In this document: positions 10,741-18,273 of the stretch, piece after piece
Layout: the number at the start of each line of letters is the position of its first letter
How positions within the stretch are numbered: the stretch's first letter is position 1
Assembly (NCBI GenBank): GCA_958439205.1
Contig: OY288189.1
Span: 3,053,001-3,117,000, forward strand
Direction of reading: 5' to 3'
From: an uncultured Allorhizobium sp.
Lineage (GTDB): Bacteria; Pseudomonadota; Alphaproteobacteria; Rhizobiales; Rhizobiaceae
DNA length: 64,000 nt
The notes under the pieces: generated by a model
Databases searched by the model: none
The model's input: only the letters and a program-made list of their open reading frames with translations
What the model was told of the DNA's origin: nothing
Translations under genes and position numbers: made by a program

Positions 10741-10793
10741 TCACTCACGCGACTCAACGCCTGCCAGCGCAATGTGGGGAATTGGTGACGATA

Positions 10794-12554
10794 CTATCGC
10801 ATTTCGACCGGAGCTTCGGTGCCAGTAATGGCGAGTCCCGACTTCAACACGGAGGCGACAGCATGCACCAGCCCAAGCCTGGCGATGGTTAATTCTCTAT
10901 GTTTATCGTTAACAAAGCGTAATTCGGGCGAATCCTTGCCCTTATTCCAGTGAGTATGAAGCGAGCTTGCCAGATCATGCAGGTAAAATGCAAGACGATG
11001 CGGCTCCTGCGACAGTGCTGCCGCCTCGATAATCCGCGGATATTCGGCAAGCTTGGCCACCAGCGACAGTTCCGTCGGGTCTTCGATCTGTCCCATTACG
11101 GCACTGGCAAGGTCGAGCTTCTCGATTTCGAGATCCGGGAACGCTTCCTTCGCCTGGCGCATGATCGACATGCAGCGGGCATGGGCATACTGCACATAGA
11201 AGACCGGATTGTCCTTCGACTGCTCCGTGACCTTGGCAAAGTCAAAGTCGAGCGGCTCGGAATTCTTCCGGTAGAGCATCATGAAGCGCACCGAATCGCG
11301 ACCGACTTCCTCGACCACTTCACGCAGCGTCACGAAGTCGCCCGAGCGCTTCGACATTTTGAAGGGCTCGCCGTCGCGGTAAAGCTTGACCAGCTGGCAG
11401 AGTAGCACGGTCAGCTTCGACTTGCCTTCGGAGACGGCACGATTGACGGCTTCCAGCCGCTTCACGTAGCCGCCGTGGTCAGCACCTAGAACATAGATCA
11501 TCTCGGAGAAGCCGCGGTCGAACTTGTCCTTGAAGTAGGCAACGTCGGCGGCGAAATAGGTGTAGGAGCCATCCGACTTCATCAGCGGACGGTCGATATC
11601 GTCACCGACCTCGGTCGAGCGGAACAGCGTCTGCTCGCGGTCTTCCCAGTCTTCCGGAAGCTGGCCCTTCGGCGGCGGCAGCGTGCCCCGATAGACATGC
11701 CCCTTGAAGGTCAGGTCGTTGATCGCCGTGCGGATCTTAGCGGCATTGTTGGCATGCAGCGTGCGCTCGGAGAAGAAGATGTCGTGATGGACATTGAGCG
11801 TGGCCAGATCGTCGCGGATCATGGCCATCATCGCGTCGATGGCCTTTTCCTTGACGATGGCAAGCATCTCTTCTTCCGGCATGCCGTAGAGCTTGGTGCC
11901 ATATTCGTCCGCAAGCGCCTTGCCGACCGGAACGAGGTAGTCGCCCGGGTAGAGACCTGACGGGATCTCACCGATCTCCTCGCCGAGCGCTTCGCGATAG
12001 CGCAGGAAGGCAGAGCGGGCGAGCACCTCGATCTGTGCGCCGGCGTCGTTGATGTAGTATTCCTTGGTCACCTCATAGCCGGCAAAGCCGAGCAGGTTGG
12101 CGAGCGTGTCGCCAACGACGGCGCCACGGCAATGGCCGACATGCATCGGGCCCGTCGGGTTGGCCGAGACATATTCGACATTGACCTTGTGACCGGTGCC
12201 GACCGTTGAGCGACCGAAACTTGTCCCCTCACGGATCATCAACGCCAGCAGACGCTGCCAATAGGCGACCGACAGGCGGATGTTGATGAAGCCCGGGCCG
12301 GCGACGTTGACGTCTGCGATATCGGCATCCTGCTTCAGCTTCTCGCCGATCAGATCGGCCAGCGCGCGCGGATTCATGCCCATGCCCTTGGCAAGCACCA
12401 TGGCGGCATTGGTTGCGGCATCGCCATGGCTCGCATCACGCGGCGGCTCAACGACGATGCGGCTGAAGTCGAGGCTGTCGCGCTTCTCGCGCACCGCCTC
12501 GATCTCGTCGAGCGCTGCTTTGATCCGGATTTCGAAATCGGCGAAAAGGTTCAT
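10794..12554 (-). CDS. argS: Arginyl-tRNA synthetase
   Basis: Class I enzyme that charges tRNA-Arg, needing the tRNA for activation. At 586 residues it has the normal length. The N-terminal Add-1 domain precedes the HIGH-type signature [10 protein letters not shown] (~125-134). The KMSKS-type signature appears as [10 protein letters not shown] (~403), and the C-terminal anticodon-binding helical domain ends in the classic [17 protein letters not shown] block. AGGGA sits 6-7 nt before the ATG. It follows dgt by 60 nt and precedes the SPOR gene. Confidence 0.98.
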   Translation of the reverse strand: MNLFADFEIRIKAALDEIEAVREKRDSLDFSRIVVEPPRDASHGDAATNAAMVLAKGMGMNPRALADLIGEKLKQDADIADVNVAGPGFINIRLSVAYWQRLLALMIREGTSFGRSTVGTGHKVNVEYVSANPTGPMHVGHCRGAVVGDTLANLLGFAGYEVTKEYYINDAGAQIEVLARSAFLRYREALGEEIGEIPSGLYPGDYLVPVGKALADEYGTKLYGMPEEEMLAIVKEKAIDAMMAMIRDDLATLNVHHDIFFSERTLHANNAAKIRTAINDLTFKGHVYRGTLPPPKGQLPEDWEDREQTLFRSTEVGDDIDRPLMKSDGSYTYFAADVAYFKDKFDRGFSEMIYVLGADHGGYVKRLEAVNRAVSEGKSKLTVLLCQLVKLYRDGEPFKMSKRSGDFVTLREVVEEVGRDSVRFMMLYRKNSEPLDFDFAKVTEQSKDNPVFYVQYAHARCMSIMRQAKEAFPDLEIEKLDLASAVMGQIEDPTELSLVAKLAEYPRIIEAAALSQEPHRLAFYLHDLASSLHTHWNKGKDSPELRFVNDKHRELTIARLGLVHAVASVLKSGLAITGTEAPVEMR

Positions 12555-12614
12555 GGCGTGTCCCTGCGCGCCGGAGCTCAGCCCCGGCGTTCTCTAAAGA
12601 ATTTCGTCGGGTGC

Positions 12615-13832
12615 CTATCGCAATTCGGGAGTCCGGTCAAACAGCTCGCGATGCGTACGCACCGCATAGGTGTCGGTCATGCCGGCCAGATAGTCCCCGA
12701 CATGGCGGGCTTTCTGGCCGTCGTTGAGGCCGGAAATATGGTTGACCCAGAAGTGGCTCTTCATCAGCTTCGGGTCGTTCATATAGGCGTTGAAGAGGTC
12801 GGTGACGATCTCGGCTGCCGCCGCCCGAATGCGCATGATGTCAGGGTGGCGATAGATGCGGCTGAACAGCAGCTTCTTGATCGCCTTGTCCGTCTCGGCC
12901 ATCTGGTCAGAGAAGGTGGCGATCGTCATCGAGGCCGCCCTGATGTCCTCGACGCTCTGCGGCTCGACCTGCTTTAGCCGGTCCTGCGCGACGCCAATCA
13001 CATCTTCGACCATGCGGGTGATCTGCCGACGCATGATCTCGTGGGTGAACCTGTCAGGGTCGAGATGCGGATAGCGGTCGCGCACCTCCTTCATCAGGCC
13101 GGCGAGGAAGGGCACGTCTTCCAGCATCTCGAAGTTGAGATAGCCGGAGCGCAGGCCGTCATCGATGTCATGGGTGTTGTAGGCGATATCATCGGCAATG
13201 GCCGCGACCTGGGCTTCCAGCCCTGCAAAGCTTGCCAGTTCCAGGTCATGGATCTCGCAATAATCGAGGATCGGCTGCGGGACCGGACCGCGTGTCCCCT
13301 GCCCGTCCTTCGTTTTCAGCGGGCCATTGTGCTTGACCAGGCCTTCGAGCGCCTCCCAGGTGAGGTTCAGCCCGTCGAAATCGGCATAGCGCCGTTCCAG
13401 CTTGGTGACGATGCGCAGCGACTGGGCATTGTGGTCGAAGCCGCCATAGGGCTCCAGCACCTCGTGCAGCGCGTCCTCCCCCGTGTGGCCAAAGGGCGTG
13501 TGACCGAAGTCGTGAACGAGGGCCACACCTTCCGCGAGATCCTCATCAAGCTTCAATGCACGCGCCAGAGCTCGGGCAATCTGCGCCACCTCGATCGTGT
13601 GGGTCAGACGCGTGCGATAATGGTCTCCATCAGGGCCGATGAAGACCTGGGTCTTGTGCTTGAGGCGGCGAAAGGCGGTCGTATGGACGATGCGGTCACG
13701 GTCGCGCTGGAATTCGGAGCGCGTGAGGCTTCCCCCTTCTTCGAAGAGACGGCCACGGCTCGTCCAGGGATTGGTCGCGTAGACTGCCCGCTCTCCGGTC
13801 CCGAAACCCAGTGCTGATTGATCAATCGTCAT
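12615..13832 (-). CDS. dgt: Deoxyguanosinetriphosphate triphosphohydrolase-like protein
   Basis: HD-domain enzyme that hydrolyses dNTPs to deoxynucleosides and triphosphate. The 405-residue product has the family start [11 protein letters not shown] and the metal-binding HD elements: [40 protein letters not shown], and the downstream [16 protein letters not shown]. The open frame continues 38 codons upstream, but homologues begin at this MTID, so the ATG at 13830-13832 is preferred. The Shine-Dalgarno sequence is weak. It heads the leftward dgt-argS-SPOR run, divergent from erpA. Confidence 0.93.
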   Translation of the reverse strand: MTIDQSALGFGTGERAVYATNPWTSRGRLFEEGGSLTRSEFQRDRDRIVHTTAFRRLKHKTQVFIGPDGDHYRTRLTHTIEVAQIARALARALKLDEDLAEGVALVHDFGHTPFGHTGEDALHEVLEPYGGFDHNAQSLRIVTKLERRYADFDGLNLTWEALEGLVKHNGPLKTKDGQGTRGPVPQPILDYCEIHDLELASFAGLEAQVAAIADDIAYNTHDIDDGLRSGYLNFEMLEDVPFLAGLMKEVRDRYPHLDPDRFTHEIMRRQITRMVEDVIGVAQDRLKQVEPQSVEDIRAASMTIATFSDQMAETDKAIKKLLFSRIYRHPDIMRIRAAAAEIVTDLFNAYMNDPKLMKSHFWVNHISGLNDGQKARHVGDYLAGMTDTYAVRTHRELFDRTPELR

Positions 13833-13947
13833 GCCTGTGCCGCTTGCTCCCCATTGACGCAACTCTTGTGCCTTCATACCTATAGCGGACAAAGCCGCAA
13901 GGCGATGCGGGTTCCGAAGCCGTTTCGGACCACGCTGCCTTATCAAA

Positions 13948-13959
13948 AATTGCGCAATT
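13948..13959. promoter_or_regulatory. Perfect 12-bp palindrome between dgt and erpA
   Basis: AATTGCGCAATT lies in the divergent dgt/erpA intergenic region, ~70 bp before the erpA ATG. It may be an operator or fortuitous; I do not recognise the cognate regulator. Confidence 0.3.
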
Positions 13960-14029
13960 GCGTGACAATGCGGTGATTTGCTGAGACTAAGACCGTTTTC
14001 ACCGGGCCTTGAACCCGGCAGGAGGCCAA

Positions 14030-14362
14030 ATGAGCACCGAAACCGTTACCCTTTCCGAAGCCGCCGCGAAGCGAATCGCAGCGATCGTCGCCGCAGATGC
14101 CGAGAAGCAGGCGCTGCGCGTCTCCGTCGAAGGCGGCGGCTGTTCCGGCTTCTCGTACAAATTCGACCTCGATGGGCAGCCTGCCGGCGACGACATCGTG
14201 ATCAGCCGTGACGGCGCAACCGTGCTCATCGACCCGATGTCGCTGATCTACATGGCGGGCTCCGAGATCGACTTCGTCGACAACCTGCTCGGCCAGTCGT
14301 TCCAGATCAAGAACCCCAATGCGGTGGCGAGCTGCGGCTGCGGCACCAGCTTCTCCGTGTGA
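14030..14362 (+). CDS. erpA: Iron-sulfur cluster insertion protein ErpA (HesB/IscA family)
   Basis: A-type carrier that passes Fe-S clusters to apo-proteins. The 110-residue product carries the three conserved Cys positions: [11 protein letters not shown] (one Cys) and CGCGTSF at the C-terminus (two Cys). The ATG at 14030 has an excellent GGAGG seven bases upstream; the open frame begins seven codons earlier without support. It is followed after 7 nt by exonuclease III. ErpA, IscA and SufA are hard to separate by sequence; the isolated location outside a suf operon favours ErpA. Confidence 0.92.
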   Translation: MSTETVTLSEAAAKRIAAIVAADAEKQALRVSVEGGGCSGFSYKFDLDGQPAGDDIVISRDGATVLIDPMSLIYMAGSEIDFVDNLLGQSFQIKNPNAVASCGCGTSFSV

Positions 14363-14369
14363 GTGCATG

Positions 14370-15155
14370 ATGAAAATTGCCACCTGGAACATCAACGGCG
14401 TCAAGGCACGCATCGAGAACCTGTGCCAGTGGCTTAAGGATAGCGATCCCGATATCGCCTGCCTGCAGGAGATCAAATCGGTCGACGAAGGCTTTCCGCG
14501 GGGGGAGATCGAGGCGCTCGGCTATCACGTCGAGACGCACGGCCAGAAGGGCTTCAACGGCGTCGCCCTCCTGTCGAAGATCAAGCCCGACGAAGTGAAC
14601 CGCGGCCTGCCCGGTGACGATACCGACGAACAGGCCCGTTTCATCGAGGGCGTTTTCTCTGTCGAAGGCGGCGTGGTGCGCGTCTGCTCGCTCTATCTGC
14701 CGAACGGCAATCCGTCCGACGATCCGGTCAAATACCCCTATAAGCTCGCCTGGATGGCAAGGCTCGAAGCCTTCGCCCGCGATCGCATGGCGCTCGAAGA
14801 GCCGCTGATCCTGGCGGGAGACTACAATGTCATCCCGGAACCGCATGATGCCAAGGATGCGAGCCAGTGGGTCACCGACGCCCTCTTCCTGCCGCAGACT
14901 CGGGCTGCCTTCCGCCGACTTGAAAACCTCGGTTTCGTCGACGCCGTGCGCGCCACCAATGACGAGACACCGCTCTTCTCCTTCTGGGACTATCAGGCGG
15001 GCGCCTGGCAGAAGAACAACGGCATCCGCATCGACCACCTGATGCTTTCGCCCGAGGCATCAGACCGGCTGCGCTCGACCGCGATTGAAAAACATGTCCG
15101 CGCCTGGGAAAAGCCGTCCGACCATGTGCCGGTCGTCGGGCATTTCGCATTCTGA
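14370..15155 (+). CDS. xthA: Exodeoxyribonuclease III
   Basis: AP endonuclease and 3'-5' exonuclease for base-excision repair. The 261-residue product begins MKIATWNINGVKAR and has the catalytic elements CLQEIKS (metal-binding Glu), LAGDYNV (Asp/Asn), and RIDHLM plus the terminal SDHVPVVGHF (catalytic Asp-His pair). Two adjacent ATGs (14367, 14370) are possible; the second matches family N-termini. It follows erpA by 7 nt and converges on exoR, sharing a bidirectional terminator. Confidence 0.95.
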   Translation: MKIATWNINGVKARIENLCQWLKDSDPDIACLQEIKSVDEGFPRGEIEALGYHVETHGQKGFNGVALLSKIKPDEVNRGLPGDDTDEQARFIEGVFSVEGGVVRVCSLYLPNGNPSDDPVKYPYKLAWMARLEAFARDRMALEEPLILAGDYNVIPEPHDAKDASQWVTDALFLPQTRAAFRRLENLGFVDAVRATNDETPLFSFWDYQAGAWQKNNGIRIDHLMLSPEASDRLRSTAIEKHVRAWEKPSDHVPVVGHFAF

Positions 15156-15183
15156 GCTTCAAGACCTTGGCTTGCAGTCACAA

Positions 15184-15207
15184 AAATGGGCGCTGATGCG
15201 CCCATTT
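15184..15207. terminator. Bidirectional terminator between xthA and exoR
   Basis: A perfect 10-bp stem, AAATGGGCGC / GCGCCCATTT, with a 4-nt loop. Read leftward it ends in a T-run (ATTTTTG), so it best serves exoR, but it can also end xthA transcription. Confidence 0.8.
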
Positions 15208-15243
15208 GTATATTCAGAACCCTGATGGCGACGACCTGGCTAA

Positions 15244-16035
15244 TCAGTCACCCTGCTCGACAACCTGCGGCGCCAAGGCCACCGCCACGCGGCGGTCGTC
15301 TTCGGTCGCAAGCGAGAAAGCCCGCTCCTGCAGATCCTGCATCCAGGGACAATCCTTCGGATTGCATCGCTCAAGCGCTGCCGTCAGGAAAGCGAGCCCG
15401 CGGACGGTCTGGCCTTCTTCGAACAGCACATTGCCGAAGATCGACATGGCGCCGGCATGGCCGCCCTTGCGCGCCATGTTCAGCCACTTCTTCGCCTGCT
15501 GGACATTCACGCGGCCGCCCTCGCCGGCCAGGATCATGCGCGCCAGTTGAAACTGCGCTTCCGGCACGCCGAAGGTGGACGCGACCTGGAAGTAGATCTG
15601 GCGGGCCTGAGCGAGATCCGCCTTGACGGGGCTGTCGGGAATGCCCTGGCGATAGTAGCGGGCAAGCGACAGAAGCGCGTTGACGAAAAAGCCGGTATCC
15701 TCCGACCCGGGCTCGACACCCTGGTTGGCAATCTCGGCATAGATCTTGAAGGCTTCGAAGTCGTTTTCGACCACGCCGTCGCCGGCGGCATACATGTTGG
15801 CAAGCGCCCAGCGGGAACCGGTATGGCCCTTCTCGGCGGCGTAGCGATAGGCCTCGACGGCCTCTTCCTTCTGGCCCTTCTTGTAGGCATTGAAGCCGAA
15901 CTTGAAGAGGTCGAAGGGGCCGGATTCCTTGCTGACGCCAGCGTTCATGTCGAAAGCACGCGCCGATGGGCTCGAGGACAGCAAAAGAGCCGCCGTCAAA
16001 AGCACCGCCGAAGACTTCCAGTCAGGTCGCCGCAT
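15244..16035 (-). CDS. exoR: ExoR, periplasmic repressor of the ExoS/ChvI system (Sel1 repeats)
   Basis: In Sinorhizobium and Agrobacterium ExoR binds the sensor kinase ExoS (ChvG) in the periplasm and represses exopolysaccharide synthesis while promoting motility; acid-triggered proteolysis relieves this. The product has a signal peptide ending PSARA before FDMNAGVSKESGPFDLFKFGF, a run of Sel1-like repeats (EAVEAYRYAAEKGHTGSRW, ARMILAGEGG-VNVQQAKKWL, ARKGGHAGAMSIFGN), and a tail with SLATEDDRRVA. The start at 16035 (263 residues) matches homologue signal peptides; an ATG at 16068 with a good GGGGGA upstream would add 11 residues. The position beside xthA/valS/popZ fits Rhizobiaceae synteny. 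Confidence 0.9.
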   Translation of the reverse strand: MRRPDWKSSAVLLTAALLLSSSPSARAFDMNAGVSKESGPFDLFKFGFNAYKKGQKEEAVEAYRYAAEKGHTGSRWALANMYAAGDGVVENDFEAFKIYAEIANQGVEPGSEDTGFFVNALLSLARYYRQGIPDSPVKADLAQARQIYFQVASTFGVPEAQFQLARMILAGEGGRVNVQQAKKWLNMARKGGHAGAMSIFGNVLFEEGQTVRGLAFLTAALERCNPKDCPWMQDLQERAFSLATEDDRRVAVALAPQVVEQGD

Positions 16036-16535
16036 GGGTCCGCACAATTTCCAAGTCATGATAGACATCAGATCCCCCGCCCCGCATTTGCGGCGAGTTC
16101 AGCTGCGCCCGTTTCCAAGAATACACTCAACCGATGAATAGACGGTTCATGACCGGACTTGCGGTCGGAGCAGCCGTCATGGCTCCCTGTTGTTCTTGTC
16201 TGCATGATCGAGAGATTAGTCTGGATTTCCGGCAAGACCGGGGCGACCGAACATTCGCCTCCGATTTTCTCCGCCAGACCCGCCGACCGCCCCCCAAAAG
16301 CGACCGAAGTCATTGCTATCAGCACCCTATTCTTGCCCCAGAGGCTCATGTGAAACTCGTTACACCACCCGACGGAAACAGCGCCTGCCGTCTCTCGCAA
16401 CACCGGTGCTCTCCGTTTGTGGCGGGAAATGGACAAATTCGGCACAGGCCCGCCCCGCCAAGAAGGATAGGTGCGATGTTGCAGAATCATCACATTCCGG
16501 AATGCTGAAAGACGGGTGGGAGGAGCCGAAACGAA
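16036..16535. other. Non-coding exoR upstream region
   Basis: About 500 bases without a convincing gene. Open frames exist on both strands, but their composition is arbitrary, they lack supported starts, and they resemble no family. The region must hold the exoR promoter and 5' leader. I see no riboswitch motif or clear sigma-70 boxes. Confidence 0.5.
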
Positions 16536-16560
16536 AGAAGCCCGGACGAGCCGGGCTTCT
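16536..16560. terminator. Terminator after the FadL-like gene
   Basis: A perfect 10-bp stem (AGAAGCCCGG / CCGGGCTTCT) with a 5-nt loop, followed leftward by TTTCGTTTC. It lies 22 nt beyond the porin stop codon. Confidence 0.8.
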
Positions 16561-16581
16561 GTTTTGTCAGGTGGACAAGGC

Positions 16582-17838
16582 TTAGAAGCGGACCTTGAGC
16601 GAGGTCGACACGGCGGCTGCCAGGTCGGTGCCGAAGTCGTAGGAGATGTCTTCGCCGTAGGTTACGCCGTCGACGGTGACTTCTCCTGAGCTTCCAGACG
16701 TCAGCAGGCTGAGAGCACCAGCGACACGGAATTCGACATTTTCGGTCGGGGTGTAGGATACACCGGTGCCGAAAGTCCAAACATCGGTCTGGCTTCCGAA
16801 GCCCTGCGCGGTACCACGATCCCAGGTGATCGAGCCCGCAACACTCCACTGTTCGTTCAGCTTGTGACCGACACCACCGCTGATGGTCCAGCCGTCACGA
16901 TATGCCAACTCAAGTGCCGTCGCTTCGCTAGTCGTGCCGTTCACGTAGAACGGGATACGCTGCAACTGGCTCCAATCAGTCCACTTGACCGAGCCAAACG
17001 CGAGCCAATCGGGCGCAATGCCGGACTGAAGTTTGAACTCGACCGTATCAGGCATTACAGCCGAACCGTAGACATCGGTTACAGAGCCAAAGAGCGGATT
17101 GGTCAACACGCCGCCAACAAACGGAATCTGTGTCAGATCGAGCGTGCCCGTGATGTTGTCGAGCTTAACTTCACTGTTGTAGACGAGGCTAGCGCGCAAA
17201 GCATACTCGGTAATCTCATAGGCAACACCGAAGCGCCAACCGTAGCCGTCGCCCTCAAGATCAAGGCGCCCAACACCGGAGGTAGTCTGGCCCAAAAGGC
17301 CCAGCGTATCGGTCGTAACAACCTGCCGCTCCTTGAAGCCTCCCACTTCCTGGTAGAAGGCGCCACCGAGAACGCGGAGTTGTCCGGCACCCACGTCGAA
17401 CTTGTACGAGCATGTCAGGGCATAGTTGTCGCTGTCGACTTTGGTCTCAATGTTGTGCTGAGCACCAACCCAGTCGGCGCCTGGATTCGTGTGCACGCCC
17501 CAAGGCTGGGAATAGTCAGCAAGGCAGTCCACACCCTCGACCAAGCTTGCCTTGAAGCCGATCCGAGGCACGAAATAATTTTCGGTTTCCGTTGTGCTGT
17601 CCGAGTAGCCCTGCGCCGTCGTCATCGTACTGTCGGTCGCATCTTCGTCGACGGTGTTCTCCAACTTGCGCTGAGGTGCGACATAGGTAACGCCGCTTTC
17701 GAACGTGTACTGACCCGGATCGAACAGAAGGTCGATGTTGTAACCGGCCCGTTCAAGACCGCCAGCCTGCGCGCCTCCCACGAATGCGCATGCTGCGATC
17801 AGCCCAAGGGCGGTGGTCTTCATCAAGTGGTTCGCCAT
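16582..17838 (-). CDS. FadL/OMPP1/TodX-family outer-membrane transport protein
   Basis: Likely a beta-barrel channel for long-chain fatty acids or other hydrophobic compounds. The 418-residue precursor has a signal peptide (MANHLMKTTALGLIAACAFVGGAQA) and then GGLERAGYNIDLLFDPGQYTFESG, like the N-terminal hatch of the family. The rest is alternating hydrophobic strands ending in Phe (SLKVRF), the outer-membrane assembly signal. The DWSQ block in the SVKWTDWSQLQ segment is typical of FadL. The ATG at 17836-17838 is chosen for its GGGGAG Shine-Dalgarno. A CRP-like site and another inverted repeat lie just upstream. Confidence 0.88.
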   Translation of the reverse strand: MANHLMKTTALGLIAACAFVGGAQAGGLERAGYNIDLLFDPGQYTFESGVTYVAPQRKLENTVDEDATDSTMTTAQGYSDSTTETENYFVPRIGFKASLVEGVDCLADYSQPWGVHTNPGADWVGAQHNIETKVDSDNYALTCSYKFDVGAGQLRVLGGAFYQEVGGFKERQVVTTDTLGLLGQTTSGVGRLDLEGDGYGWRFGVAYEITEYALRASLVYNSEVKLDNITGTLDLTQIPFVGGVLTNPLFGSVTDVYGSAVMPDTVEFKLQSGIAPDWLAFGSVKWTDWSQLQRIPFYVNGTTSEATALELAYRDGWTISGGVGHKLNEQWSVAGSITWDRGTAQGFGSQTDVWTFGTGVSYTPTENVEFRVAGALSLLTSGSSGEVTVDGVTYGEDISYDFGTDLAAAVSTSLKVRF

Positions 17839-18219
17839 GTCTCTCCCCAATTCAGGCAAAACTGTGATTTTGCATACTAATCATGTGCGACAGGATGGCA
17901 ATCGGGTGATGTGCATCACAGCGATGTTCCATCGCAGAAATTTTTACGTAATGTTTTTGACAGGCATGGCAAACGCGCCGCCACTTGGATGAATTTTGCG
18001 CCAAGAAAGCCTCCTGAACAGACTATTGGCAAATCATTCCAACACCAGACAACGCCGTTGCAGGTTCGCAACAGATCAGCCAGTGATCATGAAGAACGAA
18101 ATTTGGGCACTTGCACAGCGCCTGATCGTCTCCGTGCCGTTGTCGCGACATATATCGGTCAGAATCGTTATGCAGCGCAACAAATTCTGCCTCCCCTGCC
18201 TCCCTGCAGCGGCAAAGCA
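17839..18219. other. AT-richer regulatory region upstream of the FadL-like gene
   Basis: About 380 non-coding bases. Next to the start codon is an inverted repeat GCAAAA/TTTTGC (17856-17873), and further up a CRP-like palindrome (17905-17920). The rest shows no supported gene. Confidence 0.5.
17905..17920 (-). promoter_or_regulatory. Candidate CRP/FNR-family binding site
   Basis: GGTGATGTGCATCACA matches the CRP pattern TGTGA-N6-TCACA except for its first base and lies ~70-80 bp before the FadL-like start codon. Catabolite-type control of a fatty-acid porin is plausible but inferred. Confidence 0.5.
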
Positions 18220-18246
18220 AAAGGCCGGATCTGAGACCCGGCCTTT
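18220..18246. terminator. Terminator after valS
   Basis: A perfect 9-bp stem, AAAGGCCGG / CCGGCCTTT, with a 9-nt loop. Read leftward it runs into a T-rich stretch (CCTTTTGC), ending valS transcription. Confidence 0.8.
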
Positions 18247-18273
18247 AGAATTTCATTCCCGAACAGGAACGGT

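Noticed and set aside
7450-10788. 1112-residue rightward open frame
   Set aside because: Exact antisense of the SPOR gene; its Arg/Cys/Gly-rich translation is the typical artefact of high-GC codon bias.
16134-16508. Possible small secreted protein (124 residues) upstream of exoR
   Set aside because: Starts like a signal peptide, but no Shine-Dalgarno and the remainder has arbitrary composition; treated as non-coding.
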